Source: Fuerstiella sp. (GTDB lineage Bacteria; Planctomycetota; Planctomycetia; Planctomycetales; Planctomycetaceae). From it: DNA of 44,776 nt. Shown one piece after another: positions 8,680-17,086 of the stretch. The stretch lies in assembly GCA_022843805.1 (NCBI GenBank), contig JALHMY010000083.1, positions 1-44,776 on the forward strand. Reading direction: 5' to 3'. The position numbers and the translations under genes were made by a program. How positions within the stretch are numbered: position 1 is the stretch's first letter; each line of letters opens with the position of its first letter. The notes beneath the pieces are model-generated. The model was not told the DNA's origin. It did no database searches and saw only the letters and a program-made list of their open reading frames with translations.

Positions 8680-10146
8680 TCATCGGCTCTCAGGCTCAAA
8701 AACCACATCGGTCGCTGTGCCAAATTTGGCTGGAAGTGGCATATTCGACCAGCTCGCATCATCCCCGATTCTTATCTGCCAGCGGCCGCTAAGATCGACC
8801 TTCTTCGAGCCAGCCGTCAGCTGAGGTGCATCCAGCAGAGTTTTCTGCGGCTTGTCTGACTGAATTCGAAACACCAGCAGGCTGGCATCGTTGATGTTCA
8901 CTGCGGACGACGGCAGAACAAACCGGATCGTGTCAGGAGCGGCAGTTGACGCACCGGCGGGCTCATCAATTCTGAGCTCCACGCCATTGAGCCATGCCTG
9001 AACTTTTCCATTTCCAGGCGAATCGATCAGAACTGCCGTCGTTTGCCCCATTAAAAATGAGTCTGACAGCCGCAGAGTACAACGGTACCAAACGGTTCCC
9101 TGATGGTCCTGCATTCTGCCATCAGTGATGTCAGACCAGCGAGCCGGAAGGCTGACAACAGTCCAGTGCCGTCCGAGTGATTCTGTGCTCACCACAGATT
9201 CCCCGTTCTTCACAGCTGCGGTAAGGCTCATTACATCCTTTTGCTGTCGAGTGTCACCGCGGAATCGAAATGCTTCGCCGCCCAATACCTGATCGCTGGT
9301 GACTGTTGGGCAGACGAATCGTTCGACGTGCGAAATGATCAAGTCGTTTCCTGTGAAGTGATCGGTATACGGCCAGCGTTTGGGGTTGTACATGCAGTCC
9401 GTCATGTCACGCATCAGCACAACATTTTTGCCGTTGCGAGCCATCTGCCTCAGACCAAACGGCCGCCCAAGCACGCACATGTTCGTATGCACGCCGGTCA
9501 GCACGACGTTCTGAATACCCTTCTGTTCCAGGATGTTCCAGACCTCGTCACCCCGATCACTGATGTAATCTCGCTGGCTGTCGATTTCAATCAGCGGAGA
9601 CTGCGTCTTCCACGGCATACCAGGGTCGCGGCCCAGAGCTGTAAGTTCAGCTGCCCACTTTGCATGTTCTGCGGGATCATCGTCTTCTCCTCCGTCCGAC
9701 TGATCAATTGGGTAGGCCGCCAGTTCTTCCGACGGAATCCGGGAACACCAGTGCTGTAAGTCCGGAGGAGACAGTTCAGGCGCAGGAACCGCCATGGCAC
9801 GCAGGCGAGCCGGATGGTGTTCATAAGCCGGCATACAGTCGCTGGGCGAATGAATGATTATCGCACCACGACGTCGGGCTTCGCTGAGAACCTGATTCAG
9901 CCGGGGAGCAAATTCTTCCAGACGACGGACGGCATTCAGACAGTGATGCTTGTCCCAGACGTCACAGACGATAAACGCAGTTTGCTCTGCAGGCCATTTT
10001 TCGCTGCGCTGCGTCCGCTCAAACTGTGGTGAGTTCTCTGGCTTCTGCTGCAATCGCATCTGCCAGTGAAAATCGTCCGCAAAAAGTGATGCTGGAACCA
10101 TACAACATGTCAGGCACAGAAGGCGGCAAAACAAATGACTGCTCAC
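8680..10146 (-). CDS. Exported isochorismatase-fold hydrolase with jelly-roll domain
   Basis: I start this gene at GTG 10146 (488 residues), not at the ATG at 10239: GGAG lies eight bases upstream of the GTG, a clean signal peptide follows (LFCRLLCLTCC..LFADD), and the extra upstream codons run through a repeat element. Residues ~55-300 have a cysteine-hydrolase (isochorismatase/nicotinamidase) fold: FIVCDVWD with the acidic residue at 62, and TGVHTNMCVLGR with the nucleophile Cys at 224. I cannot place the usual catalytic Lys. The C-terminal ~150 residues (WYRCTLRL, VQAWLNGVEL) look like the sugar-binding jelly roll of beta-galactosidases. The substrate is unknown; a secreted amidase acting on a glycan-linked substrate is one guess. 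It is 141 bases downstream of the DUF1501 gene, possibly the same transcript. Confidence 0.75.
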   Translation of the reverse strand: MSSHLFCRLLCLTCCMVPASLFADDFHWQMRLQQKPENSPQFERTQRSEKWPAEQTAFIVCDVWDKHHCLNAVRRLEEFAPRLNQVLSEARRRGAIIIHSPSDCMPAYEHHPARLRAMAVPAPELSPPDLQHWCSRIPSEELAAYPIDQSDGGEDDDPAEHAKWAAELTALGRDPGMPWKTQSPLIEIDSQRDYISDRGDEVWNILEQKGIQNVVLTGVHTNMCVLGRPFGLRQMARNGKNVVLMRDMTDCMYNPKRWPYTDHFTGNDLIISHVERFVCPTVTSDQVLGGEAFRFRGDTRQQKDVMSLTAAVKNGESVVSTESLGRHWTVVSLPARWSDITDGRMQDHQGTVWYRCTLRLSDSFLMGQTTAVLIDSPGNGKVQAWLNGVELRIDEPAGASTAAPDTIRFVLPSSAVNINDASLLVFRIQSDKPQKTLLDAPQLTAGSKKVDLSGRWQIRIGDDASWSNMPLPAKFGTATDVVFEPESR

Positions 10147-10206
10147 AGGCAATTCTCCGTCGAATATTCTGAACGTCTGTTCTGACGACGCCTGACTGTC
10201 ATCCCC

Positions 10207-10227
10207 GGGCAGGAATGCCCAGGCTAC
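10207..10227. repeat. Fragment of the 130-bp inverted-repeat element
   Basis: GGGCAGGAATGCCCAGGCTAC matches, in inverse orientation, the terminal sequence of the element at 11858-11987. It creates an artificial N-terminal extension (residues AWAFLPG) in front of the isochorismatase-fold gene. Confidence 0.75.
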
Positions 10228-10287
10228 ATATTCGCACATCGTCAGGTCTTCGCGTATTCTCGTTCCGTATTCCTGTGCCCTGCTTCT

Positions 10288-11754
10288 TCAGCTGGAAACT
10301 CGCTGCAGCTCATGAATTGGTGCACCGGAATTCAAAATGGGCACAGGTCGACCGGCAAAGTTCTGGATGGCAATGTGTTCGTAGTCGATTCCCAGATGCT
10401 TATAAATGGTTGCCAGAAAGTCCCCGGTTCCAACTCGGCGTTCTACCGGGTCTTCGGCCTTTGAATCAGTCGCGCCGATCACCTGCCCGGTTCGGATTCC
10501 CCCGCCTGCGAACAGCATGGAATTGACTCGAGGCCAGTGGTCGCGACCAGGCTGCACAGTTCCCGCAGGTCCGCTGGCAACGCCGCCGCCGCTGCTTGGC
10601 ACATAAGAAATTCGAGGAGTACGGCCGAATTCACCAGTGACAACGACCAGAACACGCTGATCCAGACCTCGAGCATAAATGTCTTCAATCAGAGCAGAAA
10701 CGGCCTGATCGAAAACGGGCGTGCGAAACTTGTAGGCATCAAAAACATGCTGATTGACGGAATGGTCGTCCCAGTTCTGGACTCGCCCGCACAGCGGACC
10801 ATCGAATTCTGTGGCGATGATCTCGACACCCGCTTCGACCAGACGGCGAGCCATCAGCAGCTGCTGGCCCCAGGCATTCATTCCGTATCGTTCACGGACA
10901 GAGGCGGGTTCCAGTTTCAGATCGAATGCCTGACCGGCCTGAGGGCTGGTGAGCAGGTTCATGGCCTGAGTTTCAAAGCGGTCGACAGCCGACAGTGTTC
11001 CGGAGGTATCCAGATCGCGTCGAAGCACGTCAAATCCGGATTTCAGCTGCATTCGCCGACCCAGTCGCTCTCGCTGATCGGATGCCAGGCCAACATTGGG
11101 AACCTCAAACGACGGATTGCTGGGATCACCGACCACCGCAAACGGCTCAAATGATGGGCCAAGATATGTGGATCCGGCGATGGTAAAGTTGTCGTAACGG
11201 TCAACCGGGTTGATGGCCACATAATTGGGAAGACTGCGGGCCGCATCCCGACGCACATAGTTCGCCACCGACATCCAGTCAGGCAACACGGGCATCAGTT
11301 TATCCTGCGGGTCGGGGTCCCCGGCCAGGACCTGCAGAGAACCGCCAGGATGTCCTCCACCTGTATGTGCGATCGATCGCAGCAAAGCGTAACGGTCGGC
11401 AATCTTCGCCAGATTCGGCAGCAGTTCAGAAATACGAATGCCTGGGACGTTGGTATCGATGGCCGAATAGGGCCCACGAAACTCAGACGGTGCTTCGGGT
11501 TTTGGGTCAAATGTTTCCAGCTGACTGGCGCCTCCCCGAAGCCAGACCATAATGATGGCTGTTCTGGGAGCCGTCTTTGAGGGTGTTACGGCAGCCTGCA
11601 GCCGAAAAACATCCGCCATACTCAGCGCTGAAAATCCGGTCAGCCCGGCCTGGAGAATTCGGCGTCGAGTTGAACCGGACTTCGATCCGGAAAGTGCGGG
11701 AAACTGAAGCTTCTGCATACGACCAAACTTTTTAAGGAGATCACACTGAAACAA
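10288..11754 (-). CDS. DUF1501 family protein, Tat-exported
   Basis: A 488-residue protein of the DUF1501 family, related to the alkaline phosphatase/sulfatase fold and very abundant in planctomycetes. The N-terminus carries a twin-arginine signal (STRRRILQAGLTGFSALS). Family landmarks are present: IIMVWLRGGASQLETFDPKP, RSIAHTGGGHPGG, VVVTGEFGRTPRI and PGRDHWPRVNSMLFAGGG. These proteins usually sit beside DUF1549/DUF1553 genes; this copy lies beside the isochorismatase-fold gene instead. Its biochemical role is unproven. The start at 11754 and the ATG at 11718 (MQKLQFP) are both possible; no strong ribosome site separates them. Confidence 0.85.
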   Translation of the reverse strand: MFQCDLLKKFGRMQKLQFPALSGSKSGSTRRRILQAGLTGFSALSMADVFRLQAAVTPSKTAPRTAIIMVWLRGGASQLETFDPKPEAPSEFRGPYSAIDTNVPGIRISELLPNLAKIADRYALLRSIAHTGGGHPGGSLQVLAGDPDPQDKLMPVLPDWMSVANYVRRDAARSLPNYVAINPVDRYDNFTIAGSTYLGPSFEPFAVVGDPSNPSFEVPNVGLASDQRERLGRRMQLKSGFDVLRRDLDTSGTLSAVDRFETQAMNLLTSPQAGQAFDLKLEPASVRERYGMNAWGQQLLMARRLVEAGVEIIATEFDGPLCGRVQNWDDHSVNQHVFDAYKFRTPVFDQAVSALIEDIYARGLDQRVLVVVTGEFGRTPRISYVPSSGGGVASGPAGTVQPGRDHWPRVNSMLFAGGGIRTGQVIGATDSKAEDPVERRVGTGDFLATIYKHLGIDYEHIAIQNFAGRPVPILNSGAPIHELQRVSS

Positions 11755-11808
11755 AGCCGTGAAGCCCTGCCAGTGCCAATTGCTGCGTTAGTTGACAGTA
11801 TTCTCCCT

Positions 11809-12010
11809 CATTGTGCGTGAGTTGAAAGTCTGCACTCCCACGATTTTTAATGAATTTGTAGCCTGGGCATTCCTGCCCGAGCGTTGTACGTGTGTGGAGA
11901 CATTGGCGTCTTTACGAACGCTCGGGTGCCTGGCGTTTGATGCAGCCGGTTCCCGCGAAGGATGACGGGCAGGAATGCCCATCCTACGAGAAAGGGAAAG
12001 GCGGGTGCGG
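11809..12010. repeat. MITE-like element with 130-bp core, copy A
   Basis: The core spans 11858-11987, starting GTAGCCTGGGCATTCCTGCC and ending in the inverse (GGGCAGGAATGCCCATCCTAC). A second core of identical length lies at 16911-17040. Flanks are also shared (CATTGTGC, AGTTGA, CACGATTT to the left; AAAGGC..TGCGGTG to the right), so the repeated unit is about 200 bases. No transposase is encoded. Fragments occur at 10207 and 15811. Confidence 0.85.
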
Positions 12011-12164
12011 TGTGAGCCATGGCACTGAGTGGGAAAATGGAGTTTCCGCCGAGGTGACGCGAAGAAGAGTTGGTCGTGCTTCGGCATTGTTGTCAAAACC
12101 AGAGTCTCGCGATTGATTCCCTGAAAATCAAACTACTGCTATTGACTTCCAAAGACAGTCTCGT

Positions 12165-12267
12165 ACCCTACACCCTACACCCTATACCCTACACCCTATA
12201 CCCTACACCCTACACCCTACACCCTACACCCTACACCCTACACCCTACACCCTACACCCTACACCCT
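12165..12267. repeat. Telomere-like 7-bp tandem repeat (CCCTACA)n
   Basis: About 14 to 15 uninterrupted copies of a heptamer, CCCTACA with occasional CCCTATA variants, ending in CCCTGGGG. It resembles plant-type telomere repeats in composition but lies internally, upstream of the Cys-rich secreted protein gene. It is a simple-sequence tract likely to vary in copy number between strains. The rest of 12011-12386 shows nothing else I can name. Confidence 0.95.
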
Positions 12268-12386
12268 GGGGTTGGTGAACCGCGGCTTTGAGTGGTAATC
12301 GAGGTTCCTGTCGTCGAGCTTGAGGCCAAAATTCCAGGTTTTCAGCTTGTGGCGGTTTGTCTTTACTCTTGTTGAAGGAAATTCAC

Positions 12387-12827
12387 ATGCGCATTAATCG
12401 AGTGTTTTTGGCAGCTGTGACAGCGAATGTACTCTTACTTTGTGCATATTATTGTTCCAGCGTCTATGCTGGATTTTGTGTGCGAACCGTGCAGAAGTCT
12501 TGTGCTGCCTGTATACAGCTTCCCGCAGGAAACCCTGGCTATTGCATTCAGCCGGGCCTGGCTTCCAGCTGTGGTTTACTCCCTTGCCAGAATTATTGTG
12601 AGTGCGATGCCGCAATTCATGCGACGGATGAGACGTTCATCGATGTTGTAACCGGATCTCCAGGGAAAGTGAATTTCGAAGTGGATCTTAATATGCCTGT
12701 TCACTGTGCCACTCTAGAAGCGTGTGAACGGGAATGTGGCCTCGTTTCTTGTCGGGCAGTAGAACCGACCATTCATGTGGCGTGGTATTGCACGAATAAG
12801 TTTCTCGTTGGGGCCGTTTGCCAATAA
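12387..12827 (+). CDS. Small secreted cysteine-rich protein, unknown
   Basis: The start is ATG 12387, with AAGGA seven bases upstream; an ATG at 12357 is less likely. The 146-residue product has a signal peptide (FLAAVTANVLLLCAYYCSSVYA) and a mature chain of about 120 residues with 14 cysteines, an even number consistent with seven disulfides. Clusters include CAAC, CQNYCEC and CERECGLVSC. I do not recognise the family. The cysteines do not form CxxCH haem motifs, and there is no transmembrane segment after the signal. It is followed on the same strand by two further exported proteins, suggesting a cell-surface cluster. Confidence 0.7.
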   Translation: MRINRVFLAAVTANVLLLCAYYCSSVYAGFCVRTVQKSCAACIQLPAGNPGYCIQPGLASSCGLLPCQNYCECDAAIHATDETFIDVVTGSPGKVNFEVDLNMPVHCATLEACERECGLVSCRAVEPTIHVAWYCTNKFLVGAVCQ

Positions 12828-13238
12828 TGAATGATCAACGGGTGATATTGAATACGTCTGAATACGTCCATGGAATGACTCAATGCGGTGTGGCTGTCAA
12901 TCCGCATCTTTCCTGGAAGACAGTCGGCCTAGGCAATGAACATTGCGAAATAATCGGGAAAGTGACACATGCTGACCGTCCCCAGGGGAACCGGATGGCA
13001 CGAACGGCTTTGGAATAATTTTTCGTCGAGCCCATTTTTGTTTAACCCGTGGCCGACAGGCCAGGTTGTCTCCCCATCACGCGTGGCCTGACGGCCACGG
13101 GTTAAACGATCTCTGCGAGTCAAATGGCAGACACTGTCCAAACAGACGCTGGAACGAATCCTTTCGCCAACTGACGCTGAAACACATCGTATCGATCTTT
13201 TACGGAATTGTCCGGTACCCTGGGCAAAGGACACGGCA
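12828..13238. other. Spacer with one long inverted repeat
   Basis: The only strong structure is at 13040-13107: GTTTAACCCGTGGCCGACAG pairs with the inverse sequence ending in GGCCACGGGTTAAAC, giving arms of about 24 bases around a ~20-base loop. It could be a terminator for the Cys-rich gene or a dispersed palindromic element. A 66-codon frame at 12818-13018 has no convincing start context or recognisable product. Confidence 0.6.
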
Positions 13239-14459
13239 GTGATGCGACTTTCACCTCAGACGAAATGGTGTCATCAATGTTTAATGCGGGCGACCTGCTT
13301 TGCTCTGACGATGGTCTTCTTATCCTGCGGACAGGCGGATGAACCGGACGAAGTTTTGAAACGAGTGGTGGAATCTCGCGAACAAATTCGTAACGGGTCA
13401 TTCACAGCATCTGGTGTTCGCAGATACAGGACGAAAACTGGCGAAGAAGGCGAACTGCCGACGCAGGTCGAGTGCATCTTTGACATTACCAGCAGGTTAC
13501 TTTGGTTCCATCGCAGAGGGCATGTTCGCATTAGCATTCAACCCAGTTCTTCGCTGACTCCGGAAACGGCGAAAGCAATTGTATCAGGGGAGGTGAAGCC
13601 AGACGCAAACCTTCGATCGCTGTCCGGAACGTTGGTTCGAAATTCGGAGTACCTGACTTATTGGTATGCAATCGGGGTGCAGGGAGAACCGGGCAGTATG
13701 GTCTCAAATATCGGACTCTACGAACCCGAAACGACCGCGACATGTCAGTTTGTCGACGTGTTTGACGTGACTTCAGCTGGTATGGCCACAATTCGAGAAT
13801 TCGATCTGGGGTTCGGAATCGACGAGGTTTTGGAAGAGTGCCGAAAAACGTCTTCGATCGTTTCGGTCGACGTTCAGGAATCTGGCTTAATTGATCTTGT
13901 GTTCTCCGGCGCACGGTATCGACGCACGTTGACTGTGAGCCCCGATCAGGGTTTTACATGTCAGCAAATGGTGATGGTCGGCCTGGATGAAACAGGTAAG
14001 ATTAAGGAGTTTCCGAGATCGCTGTCGACGGCTAAGTGGCAGAACCTGAACGGTGTTTGGGTGCCACAAGGTATCCACCTCACCGACGAATTTTCGGACG
14101 GAAGTGCATCGTATCGCAGCTATGAGTTCAAATGGAGGGATGTGAACGCCGCCGAAATTGATCCAAACCAGTTCACTTACAGAAAGATACCCGACGTTTG
14201 GGAAGGGGCCTATGTTTATGAACGTCGCAGCGGTCAGCGAAAACTCATTGATGCCTATGGTGGCAGAGCACTTGAGACCTTAAAGTTTATGCAGAGGACT
14301 GAGGGTGGAGATGTTGATGGACCCACCGCCAGCATTGCGACTACAGAGCAGAAACCCCGTACCTGGCTCATCATTTTAAATGGGGCCGGGGCCGTTTTGC
14401 TATTGATTCTGTTTTTCTGGAAGCGGCGAAAAGCTTCACAGGAGCGGCCGGGCGAATGA
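13239..14459 (+). CDS. Exported protein with C-terminal membrane anchor, unknown
   Basis: A 406-residue protein with a signal peptide (CFALTMVFLSCGQA) followed by a charged, beta-rich body. The body opens LKRVVESREQIRNGSFTASG, reminiscent of the start of LolA-like lipoprotein-carrier folds in planctomycete proteins, but the match is too weak for a family call. A single hydrophobic helix near the C-terminus (about 375-394, LIILNGAGAVLLLILFFW) followed by KRRKASQERPGE would anchor it with a short cytoplasmic tail. The start may be GTG 13239 or ATG 13242; AAAGGA lies just upstream. The next gene begins 82 bases downstream on the same strand. Confidence 0.65.
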   Translation: MMRLSPQTKWCHQCLMRATCFALTMVFLSCGQADEPDEVLKRVVESREQIRNGSFTASGVRRYRTKTGEEGELPTQVECIFDITSRLLWFHRRGHVRISIQPSSSLTPETAKAIVSGEVKPDANLRSLSGTLVRNSEYLTYWYAIGVQGEPGSMVSNIGLYEPETTATCQFVDVFDVTSAGMATIREFDLGFGIDEVLEECRKTSSIVSVDVQESGLIDLVFSGARYRRTLTVSPDQGFTCQQMVMVGLDETGKIKEFPRSLSTAKWQNLNGVWVPQGIHLTDEFSDGSASYRSYEFKWRDVNAAEIDPNQFTYRKIPDVWEGAYVYERRSGQRKLIDAYGGRALETLKFMQRTEGGDVDGPTASIATTEQKPRTWLIILNGAGAVLLLILFFWKRRKASQERPGE

Positions 14460-14541
14460 GTCCACAGGTTTAATTCGCTGCGAAACGACTTTTTCTCAAG
14501 GTTTCATCGGCTCGGCATAGATCACTCGGCGGGATCGTACC

Positions 14542-15621
14542 ATGAAAAATAGCAGCCTGAAATCTGATCGTCATGTATCCGACGCTGTTCTGATCGTAGT
14601 GATGGGGCTTTGCGTGATGGCCTTTCTCAACGTCGCAGTCTGGCTTTCTGAATCTGATGTACCTCGGCAAGTCTCTTTCGAGGATGTTCACAAGATCCGG
14701 GATCCACTCCTGGCGTTGTCTGAAGATAACAACAACGAGTTGTTTGTGGGCGATGATGCAGCATTTAGTATTCTTCTTAAGAACACAGGGTCGGAGGTTC
14801 TGTCTATCGAAGACGTTCGAACTTCGTGCAGTTGTGTTCAGACGACTGTCAGCGACCGGACCGTTGAAAATGGTGGCAGTGTTTCGTTGCAGGGTATTTT
14901 AAGAAGTCCTGCCGACGCTGGAGTGGTTGAACAAGTGGTTGAGTTGGAAATCGCAGGAAGCAAATCCGGGACACGCGAGCGGCAGAGAATCCCGGTTAAG
15001 AAGCGTTTCTTATCGAATTTGAATGTAGAAGTACATGTGCGTAACTCTTCGGAGTCACCAATTGCAAACCATACAGACTCTGTGATTGAGGTAACGAATC
15101 TAACCTCTCATGAGTTGTCAGTTTCCGTAAGCGAAGAGAGTTTACATGGTATTCAGTTCACGCCGTCTGCATTCGTAGTTCAGCCGAAAGGAATGCAAAG
15201 CGTAGCCTGGCATTCTCCTCCGAATTCCGGCGTAGTGGCTGCAGCCCGAATCAACGTCAACCAGGGCCGCGAAATCCGTTTGATCCCGCTTTCGCTGCAG
15301 GTTCCCGGTAGTGCCGTCCCGATTCCCCGGGTTTTGATTCTTGGAGTTATTTCTGAAGAATCGGCAGGCCATCGGTATTCCGTGGATGTTTCCGGAACGA
15401 TTCTGCAGAACAACACGATTAGTGTTGTCTCACTGCCGGACGCTCTTCAGGTGGAAACAGTTGATCGTACTTCACCCATGAGCCATAGATTTGACTTCAC
15501 TTTACGAGCAGCCAATTCTCAAAATAATCGACTGACCGGAACGATCGAATTTCATGTAATCTCAGATTCAGGATCTGTTCTTCAAATGCTGCGTATCCCG
15601 GTGGTTGGTGTTCGGAAGTAA
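14542..15621 (+). CDS. DUF1573-family membrane-anchored protein
   Basis: A 359-residue protein with one N-terminal transmembrane segment (about 12-35) and an exported Ig/ASH-like beta domain. The family signature appears as FSILLKNTGSEVLSIEDV followed by TSCSCVQ (Cys 96 and 98), like the SCGC/SCSC motif of DUF1573 proteins. A second beta domain follows (about 170-350). DUF1573 proteins are common in Bacteroidetes and planctomycetes and are thought to act at the cell surface, without established biochemistry. It lies downstream of the Cys-rich and tail-anchored proteins and may share a role with them. Start at ATG 14542 has GGGA eight bases upstream. Confidence 0.75.
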   Translation: MKNSSLKSDRHVSDAVLIVVMGLCVMAFLNVAVWLSESDVPRQVSFEDVHKIRDPLLALSEDNNNELFVGDDAAFSILLKNTGSEVLSIEDVRTSCSCVQTTVSDRTVENGGSVSLQGILRSPADAGVVEQVVELEIAGSKSGTRERQRIPVKKRFLSNLNVEVHVRNSSESPIANHTDSVIEVTNLTSHELSVSVSEESLHGIQFTPSAFVVQPKGMQSVAWHSPPNSGVVAAARINVNQGREIRLIPLSLQVPGSAVPIPRVLILGVISEESAGHRYSVDVSGTILQNNTISVVSLPDALQVETVDRTSPMSHRFDFTLRAANSQNNRLTGTIEFHVISDSGSVLQMLRIPVVGVRK

Positions 15622-16009
15622 ATTTTCTGGCGAAGTTGCTGGCCGCCTGCTGCTTTTTCGACATCTGAAAGATCGAATTCCCTGGCTTCACCGGGTATGG
15701 CAACGCGATGTACATCTCCGTTCGTCGAGGTGTCGAGGCGTTTTTCTTACCACAGATGGCACAGATAAAAACACAGACGCCATCGCCCCTGGAAGGCCAC
15801 TGTCGTCGCACAATGCCCATCATACGAGAAATGCGAAGGCAGGTGTGGTGCCTGGCAAGCTTTTTATGTCGCACTGCTCTTTCCTCTTTGCGTCTCTGCG
15901 TCTTTGCGCGAGAATTTTGTCGTACGCAAAGAAGACGGCGATCGGGGTCAGGGGCTTCGACGGCCTCCTTAGACACTGACAGCTCCTTAAGCACTGTCAG
16001 CTAATAAGT
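15622..16009. other. Repeat-debris spacer
   Basis: This stretch contains a fragment of the 130-bp element's right flank (15811-15860, AATGCCCATCATACGAGAAA), a CCACAGATGGCACAGAT segment and CTTTGCGTCTCTGCGTC sequence, all typical of dispersed intergenic repeats. A short pair, CACTGACAGC and CACTGTCAGC, lies at 15974-16001. I see no gene. Confidence 0.5.
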
Positions 16010-16059
16010 GTCGCCTTTTGCTCCGAAAAAGAACGGCCTTTCGCGGAGCGAAAGGCGAC
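16010..16059. repeat. Hairpin repeat GTCGCCTTT..AAAGGCGAC
   Basis: An imperfect inverted repeat with 22-base arms, GTCGCCTTTTGCTCCGAAAA against CTTTCGCGGAGCGAAAGGCGAC, around a 5-6 base loop. An outer pairing (AATAAGT / ACTTATT) extends it to roughly 16003-16077. It is a REP-like palindrome. Confidence 0.8.
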
Positions 16060-16191
16060 TATGGCGGAAACTTATTGAGGAAAAAAGAGTCAGGTTTCAT
16101 TCTTTGGTCTTCTTAACGGAAGAAAGCTGCACTGAGTACTTGTCCACAATCAACTTCGTGATTTGCGATGACGGAATCTGCACGGCTGCAA

Positions 16192-16248
16192 AATCCCGTC
16201 GACGGAGCGACGGGTGTACAGTACACCCGTCGCTCCGTCGACGGGATT
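16192..16248. repeat. 57-bp perfect palindrome
   Basis: Two exact 28-base arms around a single A at 16220. The left arm begins AATCCCGTCGACGGAGCGAC and the right arm is its exact reverse complement. The arm contains a smaller palindrome, CCGTCGACGG. It would extrude as a cruciform or, in RNA, as a very stable hairpin with almost no loop. The surrounding sequence to 16453 shows no gene. Confidence 0.95.
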
Positions 16249-16453
16249 GCCTGCACTTTCTAGCAACTGCACTCCATCCATATCACCGATGTCACGGATT
16301 TATTGATGGATGGGTTCTGAGATCCGCATCGCCTGCGCTCCCGTCCCAGCGCAAGCGCGGGACGATCCGCTGCCGGGATCCGGCCCAGCGAGCGAGTTAC
16401 GGCATGGGAGGAGAATCGATTTCGTCAGGCCTCAGAGTATCCTGTGCGATACT

Positions 16454-16723
16454 TCACTTCTGACGCTGCCGTAATCCCAGATTTGCTCGTATATCATCGA
16501 ACGCTTCATCGAGCGGAGTGCCCAAACCGGCTTCCATCTCGGCAATTCCCTGAGCAATGGCATCGCGATCCTGCTGGCGGTGTAGCGCATCCATCGCCTG
16601 TCGGTGCGTTTCACTCTCGACAATGAAATAGACTCGAGACGTGTCGGGATCGACGACTTTGAGTTCCCGATCCCCAGTCGCGTGCAACGCGGCAGCCAGT
16701 TCTTTCGTCAGTTTCGCGGTCAT
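16454..16723 (-). CDS. Antitoxin-like small protein without toxin partner
   Basis: An 89-residue protein starting MTAKLTKELAAALHATGD at 16723. The N-terminal half resembles short antitoxins of planctomycete type II pairs (ELKVVDPDTSRVYFIVE); the C-terminal half is acidic and helical (IAEMEAGLGTPLDEAFDDIR). The upstream frame to 16894 has no support. Such antitoxins normally precede a ParE/RelE-type toxin, but no plausible toxin frame lies downstream (left of 16454) or directly upstream. It is therefore an orphan antitoxin, a remnant, or a DNA-binding protein of other function. It sits inside a repeat-rich segment. Confidence 0.6.
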   Translation of the reverse strand: MTAKLTKELAAALHATGDRELKVVDPDTSRVYFIVESETHRQAMDALHRQQDRDAIAQGIAEMEAGLGTPLDEAFDDIRANLGLRQRQK

Positions 16724-16861
16724 ACGCCGATTATATCGCAAAGTGGCCCCCCGGAGAAACGGCGATCCGCAAAAAAAAATGGCCAACATTCGCCGTAATG
16801 TCCAATCGTCTTCTCGTCTCCGGACGAAGTAAAAAAAGGTGTCAGGTCTCATCGAGCACTT

Positions 16862-17085
16862 CATTGTGCCCAAGTTGACAGTCTGTAATGCCACGATTTC
16901 TCATGAATTCGTAGCCTGGGCATTCCTGCCCGAGCGTTGTATGCGTGTGGAGACATTGGCGTCTTTACGAACGCTCGTGTGCCTGGGGTTTGATGCAGCC
17001 GCTTTCCGCAAAGCATGACGGGCAGGAATGCCCATCCTACAGAGAATTGCAAAGGCAGTTGCGGTGCCGGGCCTGGCAAGTCTTC
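16862..17085. repeat. MITE-like element with 130-bp core, copy B
   Basis: The core at 16911-17040 is the same length as the copy at 11858-11987 and closely similar, with inverted ends GTAGCCTGGGCATTCCTGCC and its inverse. The left flank (CATTGTGC..AGTTGACAGTCTG) and right flank (AAAGGC..TGCGGTG) are also shared. Confidence 0.85.
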
Positions 17086-17086
17086 G

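Noticed and set aside
12165..12267. Heptamer array considered as a chromosome end
   Set aside because: It is internal, with ordinary genes on both sides, and has no hairpin or terminal-protein signature.
12818..13018. 66-codon frame after the Cys-rich protein gene
   Set aside because: It overlaps the preceding stop, has no ribosome site and no recognisable product.
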